This document shows positions 15,767 through 24,882 of a DNA stretch of 64,000 bases, in pieces (the first letter of the stretch is position 1; the number at the start of each line of letters is the position of its first letter). A model generated the notes under the pieces. The model saw only the letters and a list, made by a program, of their open reading frames with translations, was not told the origin of the DNA and did no database searches. Made by a program: the position numbers and the translations under genes. The DNA lies in NCBI RefSeq assembly GCF_002952055.1, contig NZ_CP021255.1:682001-746000 (forward strand), read 5' to 3'. This DNA comes from Desulfobulbus oralis (lineage in GTDB: Bacteria; Desulfobacterota; Desulfobulbia; Desulfobulbales; Desulfobulbaceae).

Positions 15767-16618
15767 TTATGGCAATGAGTGACGAGGAGCCTGGGCACTG
15801 TGCCGGTGTGCAGGCAGGCCACAGAGTTCGGAAAGCAAAACGGGCCTGAGGCCCTTTGCTTCGATGCCCAGGCAAAGGCTCTCCACTTCGGCAAGCCAGC
15901 GTTCCAGTCCTCCGCTGCCTCCCCTGGGCGCCCTGTCGTGCAGCAGCACGATATCGCCTGGCCGAAGCCTTTTCAGCATACGGGCCGAAAGGCCGCACAC
16001 GCGGCGGTTACCCATATCCCGCCCACGACAGGAAAAATTGACGGCCGCAAGCTGCTCCCGAGAGAGCGCCTCGGCATAGGCAGGCACGTTGATGCCCACC
16101 GGCGGCCGGAAGAAAGCCGGCTGCACGCCAAAACGTGACAGCGCCCGGCGGGTCAGGCGCATTTCCTGCGTCAGGCGCTCTGGCCCGCGAAACATGATGC
16201 AGGGCGCGTGGGTAAAGCTGTGGTTGCCTATCTCGTGGCCCGCAGCCAGGATAGCGCTGAGCTGGGCCGGGTACTGCCGCACTCTGCGGCCTGCGACAAA
16301 AAAGGTGGCCGGAAAACCGTGGCGGGCGAGCAGGGCCAATAAGAGCGGCGTAGAGACCGGATCCGGGCCGTCGTCAAAGGTCAGGGCGATGCAGCCGGCA
16401 CTTTCCGGTCCTCGCGCACCGTGGCACAGTACCGGATAGAAGAAAGCCCAGCCCGGAAAGGCCGGGGCCAGCAGGCAGGCCCCCACAAAGCCCGCCAGGG
16501 GCAAGACGGCCAGAAACGGGGCACAGAGCCAGAGCAGCGCGGCCAGGGCAAAAGCCGCCATGCCGCATTGTTCCGCAGGCGAAAGCGGCCGACCCGGACT
16601 GCGCACCAGGCCGGTCAT
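15767..16618 (-). CDS. Polysaccharide deacetylase (NodB-type)
   Basis: The start ATG at 16618 overlaps the upstream gene's stop as ATGA, giving 283 residues. Two hydrophobic segments near 20-65 anchor it in the membrane. The NodB domain carries TFDDGPD (about 86-92) with the catalytic Asp pair and metal Asp, HEIGNHSFTH (about 129-138) with the metal-binding His residues, a RPP motif near 171-173 and a C-terminal LLHD. It removes N- or O-acetyl groups from a polysaccharide such as a poly-GlcNAc type polymer; the substrate is not evident. It sits in an operon with a GT25 transferase. Confidence 0.85.
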   Translation of the reverse strand: MTGLVRSPGRPLSPAEQCGMAAFALAALLWLCAPFLAVLPLAGFVGACLLAPAFPGWAFFYPVLCHGARGPESAGCIALTFDDGPDPVSTPLLLALLARHGFPATFFVAGRRVRQYPAQLSAILAAGHEIGNHSFTHAPCIMFRGPERLTQEMRLTRRALSRFGVQPAFFRPPVGINVPAYAEALSREQLAAVNFSCRGRDMGNRRVCGLSARMLKRLRPGDIVLLHDRAPRGGSGGLERWLAEVESLCLGIEAKGLRPVLLSELCGLPAHRHSAQAPRHSLP

Positions 16619-17349
16619 CCGACAAGGGCCCGCCAAAGCGCGAAGGCCAGCAGGACCAGAGCCGCAGTGTTCACCAGCATCAGTTGCCACCAGAAACGGT
16701 GACCAAACTCGCTCAGTTGCTGCAGAAACAACAGGCCGCCAAAACGACGACGCAGGCGGTCCAAACGCAGACAGGCATCGTTGTCGGAGGGGGAATCGCT
16801 CTGAAAGGCGAAGGCCGGGCAGGCGGCAAAAAAGCGGGGCGCGGGCAGGGAGCACAGAAAATCGTCGTAGGCGAGCCCGCGCCATGGCTGCTCTACGAGC
16901 CAGGCGGCAAAGGGCCGGTTCACGGCATAGGCATGGGTCAGACTGCGGTAGCGGATGCGGGCTACCGGCAATCCCCTGAGCTTGTGGCAGCTTTTGACCA
17001 GGCAGCCAAGGAAAAAGGCGTCCCACTCCGCTGTCTCCAGAAAAGCGGTCATTTGCGCGAGTCGATCTGCCGAAAAGCGCCGGAACAGCACATCGTCCTC
17101 AAAAACCAGAATCCGCTGCGCACCAGCCGCCTGTCCTCTCTGCAAACACAGGAGGTGGGATTCGTAAATACCCTGCTCCGGGTTCGCGGCCTTGTCGGCC
17201 ATCACGAACTCCACAACCAGGCCCACCCGGGCAAACTCTGCCCGCACCGCCTCCCGGCGGTCGGCCCGTTTCCTCAGCGAAATGCAGTAGGCCCGGTCGA
17301 AAAAGGACCAGCCGGCAGGTGGCGGTATCCCCTTGTCCATCACCAGCAC
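16615..17349 (-). CDS. Glycosyltransferase family 25 (LPS type) with C-terminal membrane anchor
   Basis: This 244-residue protein has the GT25 opening YCISLRKRADRREAV (about 21-35), the LVFEDDVLF motif (about 81-89) and a conserved HAYAVNR segment. A hydrophobic helix near the C-terminus (about 221-242) suggests inner-membrane anchoring, which is unusual for the family. GT25 enzymes add galactose or glucose to lipooligosaccharide. The start may be the ATG at 17349 or 17340. The 3' end overlaps the deacetylase start by 4 bp and the 5' side lies 9 bp from the CYTH gene stop. The pair probably modifies a surface glycan. Confidence 0.8.
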   Translation of the reverse strand: MLVMDKGIPPPAGWSFFDRAYCISLRKRADRREAVRAEFARVGLVVEFVMADKAANPEQGIYESHLLCLQRGQAAGAQRILVFEDDVLFRRFSADRLAQMTAFLETAEWDAFFLGCLVKSCHKLRGLPVARIRYRSLTHAYAVNRPFAAWLVEQPWRGLAYDDFLCSLPAPRFFAACPAFAFQSDSPSDNDACLRLDRLRRRFGGLLFLQQLSEFGHRFWWQLMLVNTAALVLLAFALWRALVG

Positions 17350-17358
17350 CGCGGGGGC

Positions 17359-17829
17359 TCAGCTTCCGGCCCAGGTCCAATACGGATACCGGGCCAGCAT
17401 GGCATTGCTGTAGCGGGGATCGGTGCTCACCTCTTCGCCCACCCAGTCCGGTTTTTCGAGCGGCTGATCGGGGCTGGCCAATTCCACTTCAATCAGCACC
17501 AGCCCCGAGTTATTTCCGGCAAATTCGTCCACCTCCCATACCAGGCCATTCAGGGGAATGCGAAAACGGGTTTTCTCAACCAGCGGCAGTGGGCAGAGAT
17601 CGAGCAACTGGGCCGCATCTGTTGCCGGAATGGGATATTCAAATTCCGGTCTGGCCAGACCATCCCCGTGGCCCTTGACGGTGAGGAAGGCGCTTGCACC
17701 GGCCAGCCGTACCCGCACGGTGCAGGCCCGATCCGCAGCCAGATAGCCCTGCACATAATGGGTACCTGCCGCCAGGCCGCGCCAGCCGTCGCCTGCGGGC
17801 AGAAATTTGCGCTCAATTTCCACTGCCAT
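17359..17829 (-). CDS. CYTH domain protein (triphosphatase/adenylate-cyclase fold)
   Basis: The ATG at 17829 gives 156 residues beginning MAVEIERKFL, which contains the diagnostic E-x-E-x-K signature of the CYTH superfamily. Alternating charged strands (VRVRLAG, FLTVKG, FEYPIP, TRFRIP, WEVDEF, LVLIEVEL) fit the triphosphate tunnel fold. Members hydrolyse inorganic triphosphate or thiamine triphosphate with Mg or Mn. A longer upstream frame to 18267 has no family resemblance. It is followed closely by the GT25 gene. Confidence 0.85.
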   Translation of the reverse strand: MAVEIERKFLPAGDGWRGLAAGTHYVQGYLAADRACTVRVRLAGASAFLTVKGHGDGLARPEFEYPIPATDAAQLLDLCPLPLVEKTRFRIPLNGLVWEVDEFAGNNSGLVLIEVELASPDQPLEKPDWVGEEVSTDPRYSNAMLARYPYWTWAGS

Positions 17830-17834
17830 GAAGA

Positions 17835-18092
17835 CTACCGGTTCACCCGGCCCCTGTCGGCAACAGGCGCCCCAGGGCGGCTCAAAAGCGGCGGGCTGGA
17901 TTGGCCGGGAAGGCGCGCCTCCCAAGCGTCCAACAGCCCGGCGCAAAATCCGGCGACCCGCTGCCCAGGGGGCAAAACCGCTTCTGCAGGGCGGGCATTG
18001 CAGACCTTCCTCGCTCCACGCTGGAAAACGGCGCTGCTGGGTACAAAGAGACGCTGTGCATTGTCCGGCGGAGCAAGACAGAGTACTTTCAT
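17835..18092 (-). CDS. Possible small protein, unknown
   Basis: An 85-codon minus-strand frame starts at ATG 18092 (MKVLCLAPPDNAQRL) with AGGGAGG about 11 nt upstream and ends 5 bp before the CYTH start. The N-terminal half looks protein-like but the rest is Pro/Arg/Gly-rich, as in random GC-rich frames. No family is recognised. It is the best candidate for a gene in the otherwise empty stretch 17830-18345, and is kept at low confidence. Confidence 0.3.
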   Translation of the reverse strand: MKVLCLAPPDNAQRLFVPSSAVFQRGARKVCNARPAEAVLPPGQRVAGFCAGLLDAWEARLPGQSSPPLLSRPGAPVADRGRVNR

Positions 18093-18345
18093 GGTTTACA
18101 CAGCCTCCCTGGTTCAGCCTGCATCCTTGGTGGCACAGCACACATGCTGCAAAGTAAAGAAAGGCCTCCCCCGGCGCAAGGAAAATCCTGAACAGAGTCG
18201 TTCTGGAGCTCTTTTCCCCCACAGTCTTGTCCCGACATCTTGCTGTTGCAAAAAACCGCACAACCATCTACAAAAAAGGGTAGCATCTTCCCTGGCCGGA
18301 ACCGTACCGGCCTTTTCCTGTACAGGCAGCAAAAGGCATACCATA

Positions 18346-18984
18346 ATGGATATAAGCGCTTTTCGTCAGGACTATCAGAACACCCCCCTCAGCAAGACCG
18401 ATCTCGACGCCGACCCGATACAGCAGTTTGCCCGCTGGTTCCAGCAGGCCTGCGACGCAGGCATTCATGAACCCAACGCCATGAGCCTCGCCACCGTGTC
18501 GGCCAGCGGCAAACCCAGCCTGCGCATGGTGCTGCTCAAATTCTTCGATGCCAAGGGCTTCGTCTTCTTCACCAACTACGGCAGCCGCAAGGCGCAGGAT
18601 ATCGCCGGCAACCAGGAAGTGGCCCTGCTTTTTCCCTGGGTGGATCTGGCGCGCCAGGTGATCATCACCGGTCCGGCCGCCAAGGTGAGCGCCATGGAGT
18701 CGGCCCGCTACTTTGCCAGCCGCCCCCGGGGCAGCCAGCTTGGGGCCTGGGTCTCGCACCAGAGCGCCGTCATCTCTTCCCGCCAGCTCCTGTTGCAGCA
18801 GTTCGACAAGCTGAAACAGAAATTTGTGAACGGTGAAATTCCGCTGCCCGATTTCTGGGGCGGCTACCGCATTGCGCCAGAGAGCATCGAGTTCTGGCAG
18901 GGGCAGACGAGCCGTCTGCACGACCGCTTTCGCTATCGCAAAGATGAAAACGGCGCCTGGGTCATCGAACGACTCGCGCCCTGA
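18346..18984 (+). CDS. pdxH: Pyridoxamine 5'-phosphate oxidase
   Basis: From ATG 18346 the protein is 212 residues, the usual PdxH length. It has the FMN-binding core (RMVLLKFFDAKGFVFFTNY), SRKAQDI, WVDLARQV, the SRPRGSQLGAW-x-S active-site segment and the C-terminal dimer motif ending LAP. It oxidises pyridoxine or pyridoxamine phosphate to pyridoxal 5'-phosphate using oxygen as acceptor in characterised enzymes. That is notable in a presumed anaerobe, though such genes do occur in them. AAAGGC lies upstream. A much longer in-frame extension upstream is a GC artefact. Confidence 0.93.
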   Translation: MDISAFRQDYQNTPLSKTDLDADPIQQFARWFQQACDAGIHEPNAMSLATVSASGKPSLRMVLLKFFDAKGFVFFTNYGSRKAQDIAGNQEVALLFPWVDLARQVIITGPAAKVSAMESARYFASRPRGSQLGAWVSHQSAVISSRQLLLQQFDKLKQKFVNGEIPLPDFWGGYRIAPESIEFWQGQTSRLHDRFRYRKDENGAWVIERLAP

Positions 18985-19006
18985 ACGCTGCATTCAGGCC
19001 TCTCTG

Positions 19007-20818
19007 ATGCCGAATATCATGCATTGCTGCCATCGCCTTGCAGCCCTTGTGCTGTGCGCGCTGCTGGTGCTCCTGCCTGTCGTGGCCGCTGGGCAGGAGG
19101 CGAAACAGCATCAAGCCGGTCAGGGCGATCAGGGGATCAGCGCCGCCAGTGACGGCAAGGCTGCCCCGAATAAAAAGGAGGATGCGGCTCCTGCCACGAC
19201 GCCGGAAGCCAGGATCGCCCTGCTGAACGACCTGCTCGCACAGAAAAAAAATTTGCAGGACAATATCGCGGCCCTGAAAAAGAGCATTGCCAGCAGCCCG
19301 CCATATGCGGAGACAGCCGAACTTGCAGCCCAGCTCAACAACCTGAACCAGCAGCTCAACGACACTGACAACGACTTCGAGCGCATCGCCACCGGCGTGA
19401 ATCCCATAGCCCTGCAGCCTGCCGAACAGAAAAAGGAGGCCTTTGACTGGAAAACGGAACTCACCGCGCTGGTCGAACCCATCATCCGGGAACTGCGCAC
19501 CCTCACTGCGGCCACCAAACAGAAGGCCGATCTCCGCGCAGCCATCATGCGGCTGGAAAAACAGATACAGGTGACCCAGCAGGCGATCGCCAATCTGAAG
19601 GAACTGCGCAAGGCCGGCGGGGACAGAGCCCTGATCCGGGAACTGGACCAACTGCGGAATAGCTGGCAAAACGAACAGAACCGCCTGCAAAGCAAGCTGG
19701 ATCTGAGCCGTCTGGATCTGCACCAGCTCAAGGCCGCGTCAGGCCGAGGCGCCATGCTCGGGCGGGTGGCGGAGCGGCTGAAGGATTTTTTCAAAACCCG
19801 GGGGCTCTATCTGCTCTCAGCCATTCTGGCCTTTGCCTGCACCTTTTTCCTCCTGCGCCTGCTCCTGAAACTGGCGCTCCACCAGCTGCTCGCCCATCAG
19901 GCAGACAGCCCCAGACGGCAGATGTACGCCCGGCTCGTTGCCGTGTTCTCCCACTTCGTCTCGCTGCTGTGCGCGATCGCCGCGATGCTGACCGTGTTTT
20001 TCCTCGTGGCCGACTGGTTCATGATCAGCCTGGTGCTGCTGATCTGCCTGGGAGTGCTCTGGGGCCTGCGTCAGACCTTGCCGAAGCAGTGGGAGCGCTC
20101 CCTCTTTCTGCTGAACTTGGGCCCGGCACGGGAAGGCGAACGACTCACCCTGAACGGCATCCCCTGGCGCATCGACAAACTGGGCATGTTCTGCTGGCTG
20201 TCCAACCCGGCCCTCGATGAGGTGCAACGCCTGCCCATCGAGCTGCTGCTGAAACAGGTTTCCCGGCCCTACAATCTGGACGAACCCTGGTTCCCGTGCC
20301 GGAAGGGCGACTATCTCCGTCTGGCGGACGGCAGTGTAGCGCAGGTCACCCATCTCTCCAGCGAGCAGGTGGTGCTGGCCAATCTGGGCACCGGCATGAC
20401 CAACAGCTGCAGTACCGCGGCCTTTCTCGGCATGGGCATCAGCAATATGAGCCGGAAGTTCCTGGTTTCCGTCACCCTGGGCCTCTCCTATGACCTGCAG
20501 GCAGAGATCACCAGCAAGATTCCCGGCACCCTGCGCAGCTTCCTGCAAAGCAAACTCGAACAGGAGGGCTATACGGAAAAGTGCACGAACCTGAGCTGCG
20601 AATTCGGCTCTGCCGGCAGCTCCAGCCTCGATCTGTCCATTTCCCTGGAATTTACCGGCGAGATGGCGGCCCTTTACTACCGTCTGCGCCGGGCAATATG
20701 GCGCTGGTGCGTGGACTGCTGCACCGAAAACCACTGGGAAATCCCCTTTGACCAGCTTGTGGTGCATGGCGCGCCTGCAGCAGAGCCCGGCCCTGTTCTT
20801 GTGCACGAGGCCGCATGA
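19007..20818 (+). CDS. MscS-like mechanosensitive channel with periplasmic coiled coil
   Basis: From ATG 19007 the protein has 603 residues. It has a signal peptide (hydrophobic 12-28, ending VVAAGQ) and a long helical, coiled-coil-prone periplasmic region at about 60-250 (repeated LNNLNQQLND, LRAAIMRLEKQIQ). Three hydrophobic segments follow at about 270-375, then an MscS-type C-terminal domain (ISNMSRKFLVSVTLGLSYD). This fits the large MscS/MscK-like channels that release solutes on osmotic downshift. The pore-lining helix is not typical, so gating is uncertain. It overlaps the next gene by 4 bp (ATGA), an odd partner for a dehydrogenase. Confidence 0.72.
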   Translation: MPNIMHCCHRLAALVLCALLVLLPVVAAGQEAKQHQAGQGDQGISAASDGKAAPNKKEDAAPATTPEARIALLNDLLAQKKNLQDNIAALKKSIASSPPYAETAELAAQLNNLNQQLNDTDNDFERIATGVNPIALQPAEQKKEAFDWKTELTALVEPIIRELRTLTAATKQKADLRAAIMRLEKQIQVTQQAIANLKELRKAGGDRALIRELDQLRNSWQNEQNRLQSKLDLSRLDLHQLKAASGRGAMLGRVAERLKDFFKTRGLYLLSAILAFACTFFLLRLLLKLALHQLLAHQADSPRRQMYARLVAVFSHFVSLLCAIAAMLTVFFLVADWFMISLVLLICLGVLWGLRQTLPKQWERSLFLLNLGPAREGERLTLNGIPWRIDKLGMFCWLSNPALDEVQRLPIELLLKQVSRPYNLDEPWFPCRKGDYLRLADGSVAQVTHLSSEQVVLANLGTGMTNSCSTAAFLGMGISNMSRKFLVSVTLGLSYDLQAEITSKIPGTLRSFLQSKLEQEGYTEKCTNLSCEFGSAGSSSLDLSISLEFTGEMAALYYRLRRAIWRWCVDCCTENHWEIPFDQLVVHGAPAAEPGPVLVHEAA

Positions 20819-22215
20819 TGGACGATGCAATGCTTGCCGCCCTGCGGGAAGCAGTGGGCGCGGAGCAGGTGGCGGACAGCCGGACAGCACGCGTCACCCA
20901 CGCCTTTGACGCCACCCAGCGCCGCTTTCTGCCGGACGTGGTGGTGTATCCGAACAGCACGGAGGAGGTGGCGGCCATTGTGCGGCTGGCAGCGGAGCGG
21001 CGCGTTCCGGTGCTGCCGCGCGGGGCGGGCAGCGGCTTTTCCGGCGGGGCCCTGCCGGTACAGGGCGGCATTGTGGTTGTGCTCACCCGCATGAACCGTA
21101 TTCTGGAAATCGACAGCCGCAATCTCCTGGCCGTGGTGCAACCCGGCGTAGTCACCGCCACGCTGCAGGATGCGGTGGAGGCTGAAGGACTCTTTTATCC
21201 GCCCGATCCGGCCTCCAAGGCCTTCAGCACCCTGGGCGGCAATATCGCCGAATGCGCAGGCGGGCCGCGCTGCGTCAAGTACGGCGTAACCAGGGACTAC
21301 GTGTTGGGCCTGACCGTGGTGACGCCCACGGGCCGGGTTATCCGCACCGGTGGCCGGGTGGTCAAAAACGTAGTGGGCTACGACCTGACCCGCCTTTTCG
21401 TGGGATCCGAAGGCACGCTCGGCATTGTCACCGAAATCATCCTGCGGCTTTTGCCCAAACCCGCGGCCCGGCGCACCATGCTGGCCACCTTCGACAGCAT
21501 GGGAAACGCGGCCACCGCAGTCTCCACCATCATCCGCGGCAAAATCATCCCCGCCACTCTGGAATTCATGGACGCCTCGGCCATAGACTGCGTGCGCGGC
21601 GTAAAGGACATTGCGCTCCCGCCCGCCTGTCAGGCGCTCCTCATCATCGAGGTGGACGGCGAGGAGGCGCAACTGGGCCCAGAGCTGGAGCGTATCTGCG
21701 AATTGCTGCGGCCCCTGGGCCTCCTGGAGGCCACCATCGCGGGCAACGCCGCCGAGGCGGAGGCCATCTGGAGAGTGCGCCGCAGCGTCAGCCCCAGCCT
21801 GCGCCAACTGGGGCCGGACAAGTTCAACGAGGACATTGTGGTGCCGCGTGCCCAGGTGCCGGAGATGATCCGCAGGCTGGCTGAAATTTCAGCGCGTTAC
21901 GGCGTGCCCATCATCAATTTCGGTCATGCGGGCGACGGCAATATCCACGTGAACGTGATGGTGGACCTTGGTCTGCCCGGTATGCAGGCCAGGGTGGACG
22001 GCGCGCTGGAGGACATCTTCAGGAATACGGTCGCGCTTGGCGGCGCGATCAGCGGGGAGCACGGCATCGGCATGGCCAAAAAGCCCTATATCGGCCTCAA
22101 TCTGGATGCAGACACCCTGGCCGTTATGCGCGCGGTGAAACAGGCGCTGGATCCCCTTGGCATCATGAATCCCGGCAAGATTTTCCCGGATGACCCGGAG
22201 AATCTCCGCTCATGA
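20815..22215 (+). CDS. FAD-linked 2-hydroxyacid dehydrogenase (GlcD/D-lactate dehydrogenase type)
   Basis: This 466-residue flavoprotein has the FAD_binding_4 fold: PRGAGSGFSGGALPV (about 68-82), GGNIAECAGGPR (about 141-152), SEGTLGIVTEI (about 198-208), and a C-terminal cap with NFGHAGDGNIHVNVM and SGEHGIGMAKK. It oxidises glycolate or D-lactate to the 2-oxo acid and passes electrons to the partner iron-sulfur protein encoded next, whose ATG overlaps its stop by 4 bp. In sulfate reducers such pairs commonly serve lactate oxidation. GlcD versus D-lactate dehydrogenase cannot be settled by motif alone. Confidence 0.9.
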   Translation: MMDDAMLAALREAVGAEQVADSRTARVTHAFDATQRRFLPDVVVYPNSTEEVAAIVRLAAERRVPVLPRGAGSGFSGGALPVQGGIVVVLTRMNRILEIDSRNLLAVVQPGVVTATLQDAVEAEGLFYPPDPASKAFSTLGGNIAECAGGPRCVKYGVTRDYVLGLTVVTPTGRVIRTGGRVVKNVVGYDLTRLFVGSEGTLGIVTEIILRLLPKPAARRTMLATFDSMGNAATAVSTIIRGKIIPATLEFMDASAIDCVRGVKDIALPPACQALLIIEVDGEEAQLGPELERICELLRPLGLLEATIAGNAAEAEAIWRVRRSVSPSLRQLGPDKFNEDIVVPRAQVPEMIRRLAEISARYGVPIINFGHAGDGNIHVNVMVDLGLPGMQARVDGALEDIFRNTVALGGAISGEHGIGMAKKPYIGLNLDADTLAVMRAVKQALDPLGIMNPGKIFPDDPENLRS

Positions 22216-23498
22216 ACGCGCTCCGGGATCTGAGCGCCTACCGCGCCCGGCTGGCCGCCTGCGTGCGCTGCGGCGCCTGCCAGGCGGTCTGCCCGACCTA
22301 TCGGGAAACGGGGAGGGAAAGCACGGTTGCCCGCGGCAAAATCGAACTGGCCGCCGAGATCCTGGCAGGTCGCATGACGCTGGATGAGGACAACCGCAGG
22401 GCCTTTGCCGCCTGCCTGCTCTGCGGAGCCTGCACGGCAGCCTGTCCGAATCAGGTGCCCACTGCCGCCATTGTGGCTGCCCTGCGGCGGGAGAGCGGCA
22501 TGGCAGGCCACAGCAGCAGCGTCAGCCGGGGCGTGGCCGCGCTGACCGGGCACCCCCGGCTGACCCGGCGTCTCTTCGGCAGCGCCCGCCTTCTGGCGCC
22601 CTTCTTCCTGAAAAAGGTGCCGGAAACAAGCGGCCTGCGTCTGCGTTTTGCCGGCCAGGCCCTGCGGAACCGCGTTTTGCCGCCCTTACCCAAAAAGAGC
22701 CTCTTTGACCTTGTGCCGGAGCGGCTGCCAGGCCAGCCCGGCAAACCCACCGTGGCCTTTTTTGCCGGCTGCAGCATCAGCTACCTGTATCCAGACATCG
22801 GTGTGGCCGCGATCCAACTGCTGCACCGTCTGGGTTACACCGTACTGCTGCCACAGAGCCAGGCCTGCTGCGGCATGCCGGCCACCAGTTCCGGCAGGGG
22901 CGCACTCGCGGCCGAACTCATGCAGATCAACAGCCAAGCCTTTTCCGGGGCGGACACGGTGATCACGGCCTGCGCCTCCTGCGGCGGCATGCTCGGTCAT
23001 CTGTACGCCGAAGGGGAGGACGAGGCGGCCAGGCAACTGGCCGCCCGGGTCAAAGACATCCACCTGTTCCTGCAGGAGGAGGGGCAACTGGCCGCCTTTG
23101 CCGCCCTGCCCAGATGGCGGGAGCGGTCGCAGGTCTGCTGGCACGACCCCTGCCACCTGAAGAACCATGGTATCACCGAGGCGCCTCGCGCGCTTTTACG
23201 GGCTCTGCCCAATGTGGATTTTACCGACCAGGCCGGCGCGGCGCTCTGCTGCGGTCTGGGCGGCACCTTTGCCCTCACCCAGGCCGCTTTGAGCCGAAAA
23301 ATTGCAGGCCGCAAGGCAGCGGCCCTGGCAACCGCGGCAGCACATGGCACGGCACTGGTAGCCACCGGCTGCCCCGGCTGCCTCCTGCAGATCTCTTATA
23401 TCATCCACATGGAGGGCCTCTCCCTGCAGGCCGCGCACAGCATCAGCCTGGCCTGGGCTGCACTGGAGCAGGCCCAGGCGGATGCCATCCAACCCTGA
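22212..23498 (+). CDS. Iron-sulfur subunit of glycolate/D-lactate dehydrogenase (GlcF-like)
   Basis: This 428-residue protein has two 4Fe-4S motifs at the N-terminus (CVRCGACQAVCP at about 17-28 and CLLCGACTAACPNQVP at about 68-83). Two CCG domains follow, with CCGMPATSSG at about 220 and CCGLGGTF at about 345. This is the GlcF/LldE layout. It accepts electrons from the flavoprotein encoded immediately upstream and probably passes them to the quinone pool or a membrane complex. The gene is followed 10 bp later by resB, so lactate or glycolate oxidation and cytochrome c maturation may share a transcript. Confidence 0.92.
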   Translation: MNALRDLSAYRARLAACVRCGACQAVCPTYRETGRESTVARGKIELAAEILAGRMTLDEDNRRAFAACLLCGACTAACPNQVPTAAIVAALRRESGMAGHSSSVSRGVAALTGHPRLTRRLFGSARLLAPFFLKKVPETSGLRLRFAGQALRNRVLPPLPKKSLFDLVPERLPGQPGKPTVAFFAGCSISYLYPDIGVAAIQLLHRLGYTVLLPQSQACCGMPATSSGRGALAAELMQINSQAFSGADTVITACASCGGMLGHLYAEGEDEAARQLAARVKDIHLFLQEEGQLAAFAALPRWRERSQVCWHDPCHLKNHGITEAPRALLRALPNVDFTDQAGAALCCGLGGTFALTQAALSRKIAGRKAAALATAAAHGTALVATGCPGCLLQISYIIHMEGLSLQAAHSISLAWAALEQAQADAIQP

Positions 23499-23508
23499 GC
23501 CAAGTCCC

Positions 23509-24870
23509 ATGTCTGCTCCAAAAAATTCCCTTCTGGCTTTCTTCGCCTCGGTGCAGTTGGCGCTCTTCCTGCTGGGCCTGCTGGCCTCAACCGCCATCAT
23601 CGGCACGATTATTCCGCAAAACGCCGACCCCATGTTCTATACGGAGCGCTACGGTCTGGCCAGAGCCCGCTTCTTCGAACTCCTGGACCTCGGCGACATG
23701 TACAATTCCTGGTGGTTTCTGGGGCTCCTGGCGCTCTTCTGCCTGAATCTTCTGATGTGCAGCGCCAAACGTCTGCCCCCGGTCCTCCGGCTGCTGCGCC
23801 GCGACCATCTGAGCGCCAGTGCCACCCAACTGGCCGCATTGCCGCTGCACAGGACATGGGCCAGTCCGCTGGCAGCGGACGCCGAAAGCACCCGGCTGCG
23901 GCTCCTGCTGCAAAAACAGGGCTGGCGACCCAGGGAGCGCCACCGGGACGACGGCATCATCCTCTTCGCCGAAAAGGCGCCATGGTCCCGACTGGGCGTG
24001 TACGTGGTGCACGCCTCCATTCTGGTGATTCTGGCCGGAGCGGTGCTGGGCTCGCCCAGCTTCGCCCGCCGGATCCTGCAGCAACCGGACTTTGCCTACA
24101 AGGGTTCGCTCACGCTGGCGGAAGGCAGTGTGTCCGGCCGGATCATGCCCCTGCGCGGCGGCGAGCCGCTCGACCCGGGCTTTGCCCTGCGGCTGGACAG
24201 CTTTGACATCGAAGTGTACGACAACGGCATGCCCAAGAGTTACCGCTCCCGGGTCACGATTCTGGATCAGGGCCATGAACAGCAGGCGGAAATTGCGGTC
24301 AACAAACCCCTCCGCTACCAGGGTCTCACCTTTTATCAGGCCAGTTACCAGAGTTCGCCGGAGTACCGGGTGCAGATCCGGAAAGAGCCGGACCTCATGC
24401 GCACCACGGCTATCATCACGGCCGCCACCGAATTTTTCTGGCCGGAAGGGGGCATAAGCTATGGCATTGTCAACCGGGAGCGCCGGGGCGAAATCACCGA
24501 AAAGGTCAAACTCTGGCTCTCGGACGGCCAGGGCGAGGCCGCACTTTTGTGGATGAACGTGGGGCAGGAAACCGTGATCGAGCGACCGAGCGGCCAGTAC
24601 ACTGTTTCCATCAAACCGCGTTATGTCTCGGTGCTGCAGGCTGCCAAGGATCCGGGCGTAGCTTTGGTGTATGCCGGCTGCCTGCTGATGCTGTTCGGAC
24701 TGACCGTTGCCTTTTTCTTCTCCCACCGGCAGATTTTCCTGCTGATCGCGCCCGAAACCAGGGGCAGTCGCCTGCTGCTGGCCGGAATGGCCAGCAAAAA
24801 CCGGGCCGCCTTTGCCGTCCACTTTGCGGAGCTTGCCAACACGCTCGCCACCCCCACCGATTCCCCCTGA
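23509..24870 (+). CDS. resB: Cytochrome c biogenesis protein ResB
   Basis: The start ATG at 23509 gives 453 residues; another in-frame ATG at 23482 overlaps glcF and is less likely. Hydrophobic helices lie near 12-35, 73-95, 165-190 and 385-410, with a large periplasmic domain between (about 195-380, containing NKPLRYQGLTFYQASY). This is the ResB/Ccs1 layout of System II cytochrome c maturation, which delivers heme and keeps apocytochrome thiols reduced outside the membrane. It is followed 12 bp later by the ccsA-type gene, its usual partner. Confidence 0.9.
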   Translation: MSAPKNSLLAFFASVQLALFLLGLLASTAIIGTIIPQNADPMFYTERYGLARARFFELLDLGDMYNSWWFLGLLALFCLNLLMCSAKRLPPVLRLLRRDHLSASATQLAALPLHRTWASPLAADAESTRLRLLLQKQGWRPRERHRDDGIILFAEKAPWSRLGVYVVHASILVILAGAVLGSPSFARRILQQPDFAYKGSLTLAEGSVSGRIMPLRGGEPLDPGFALRLDSFDIEVYDNGMPKSYRSRVTILDQGHEQQAEIAVNKPLRYQGLTFYQASYQSSPEYRVQIRKEPDLMRTTAIITAATEFFWPEGGISYGIVNRERRGEITEKVKLWLSDGQGEAALLWMNVGQETVIERPSGQYTVSIKPRYVSVLQAAKDPGVALVYAGCLLMLFGLTVAFFFSHRQIFLLIAPETRGSRLLLAGMASKNRAAFAVHFAELANTLATPTDSP

Positions 24871-24882
24871 AAAGGAGACACC

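Noticed and set aside
16684-18345. Long upstream extension of pdxH in the same frame
   Set aside because: The PdxH fold and normal length begin at ATG 18346; the extension is antisense to the GT25 and CYTH genes.
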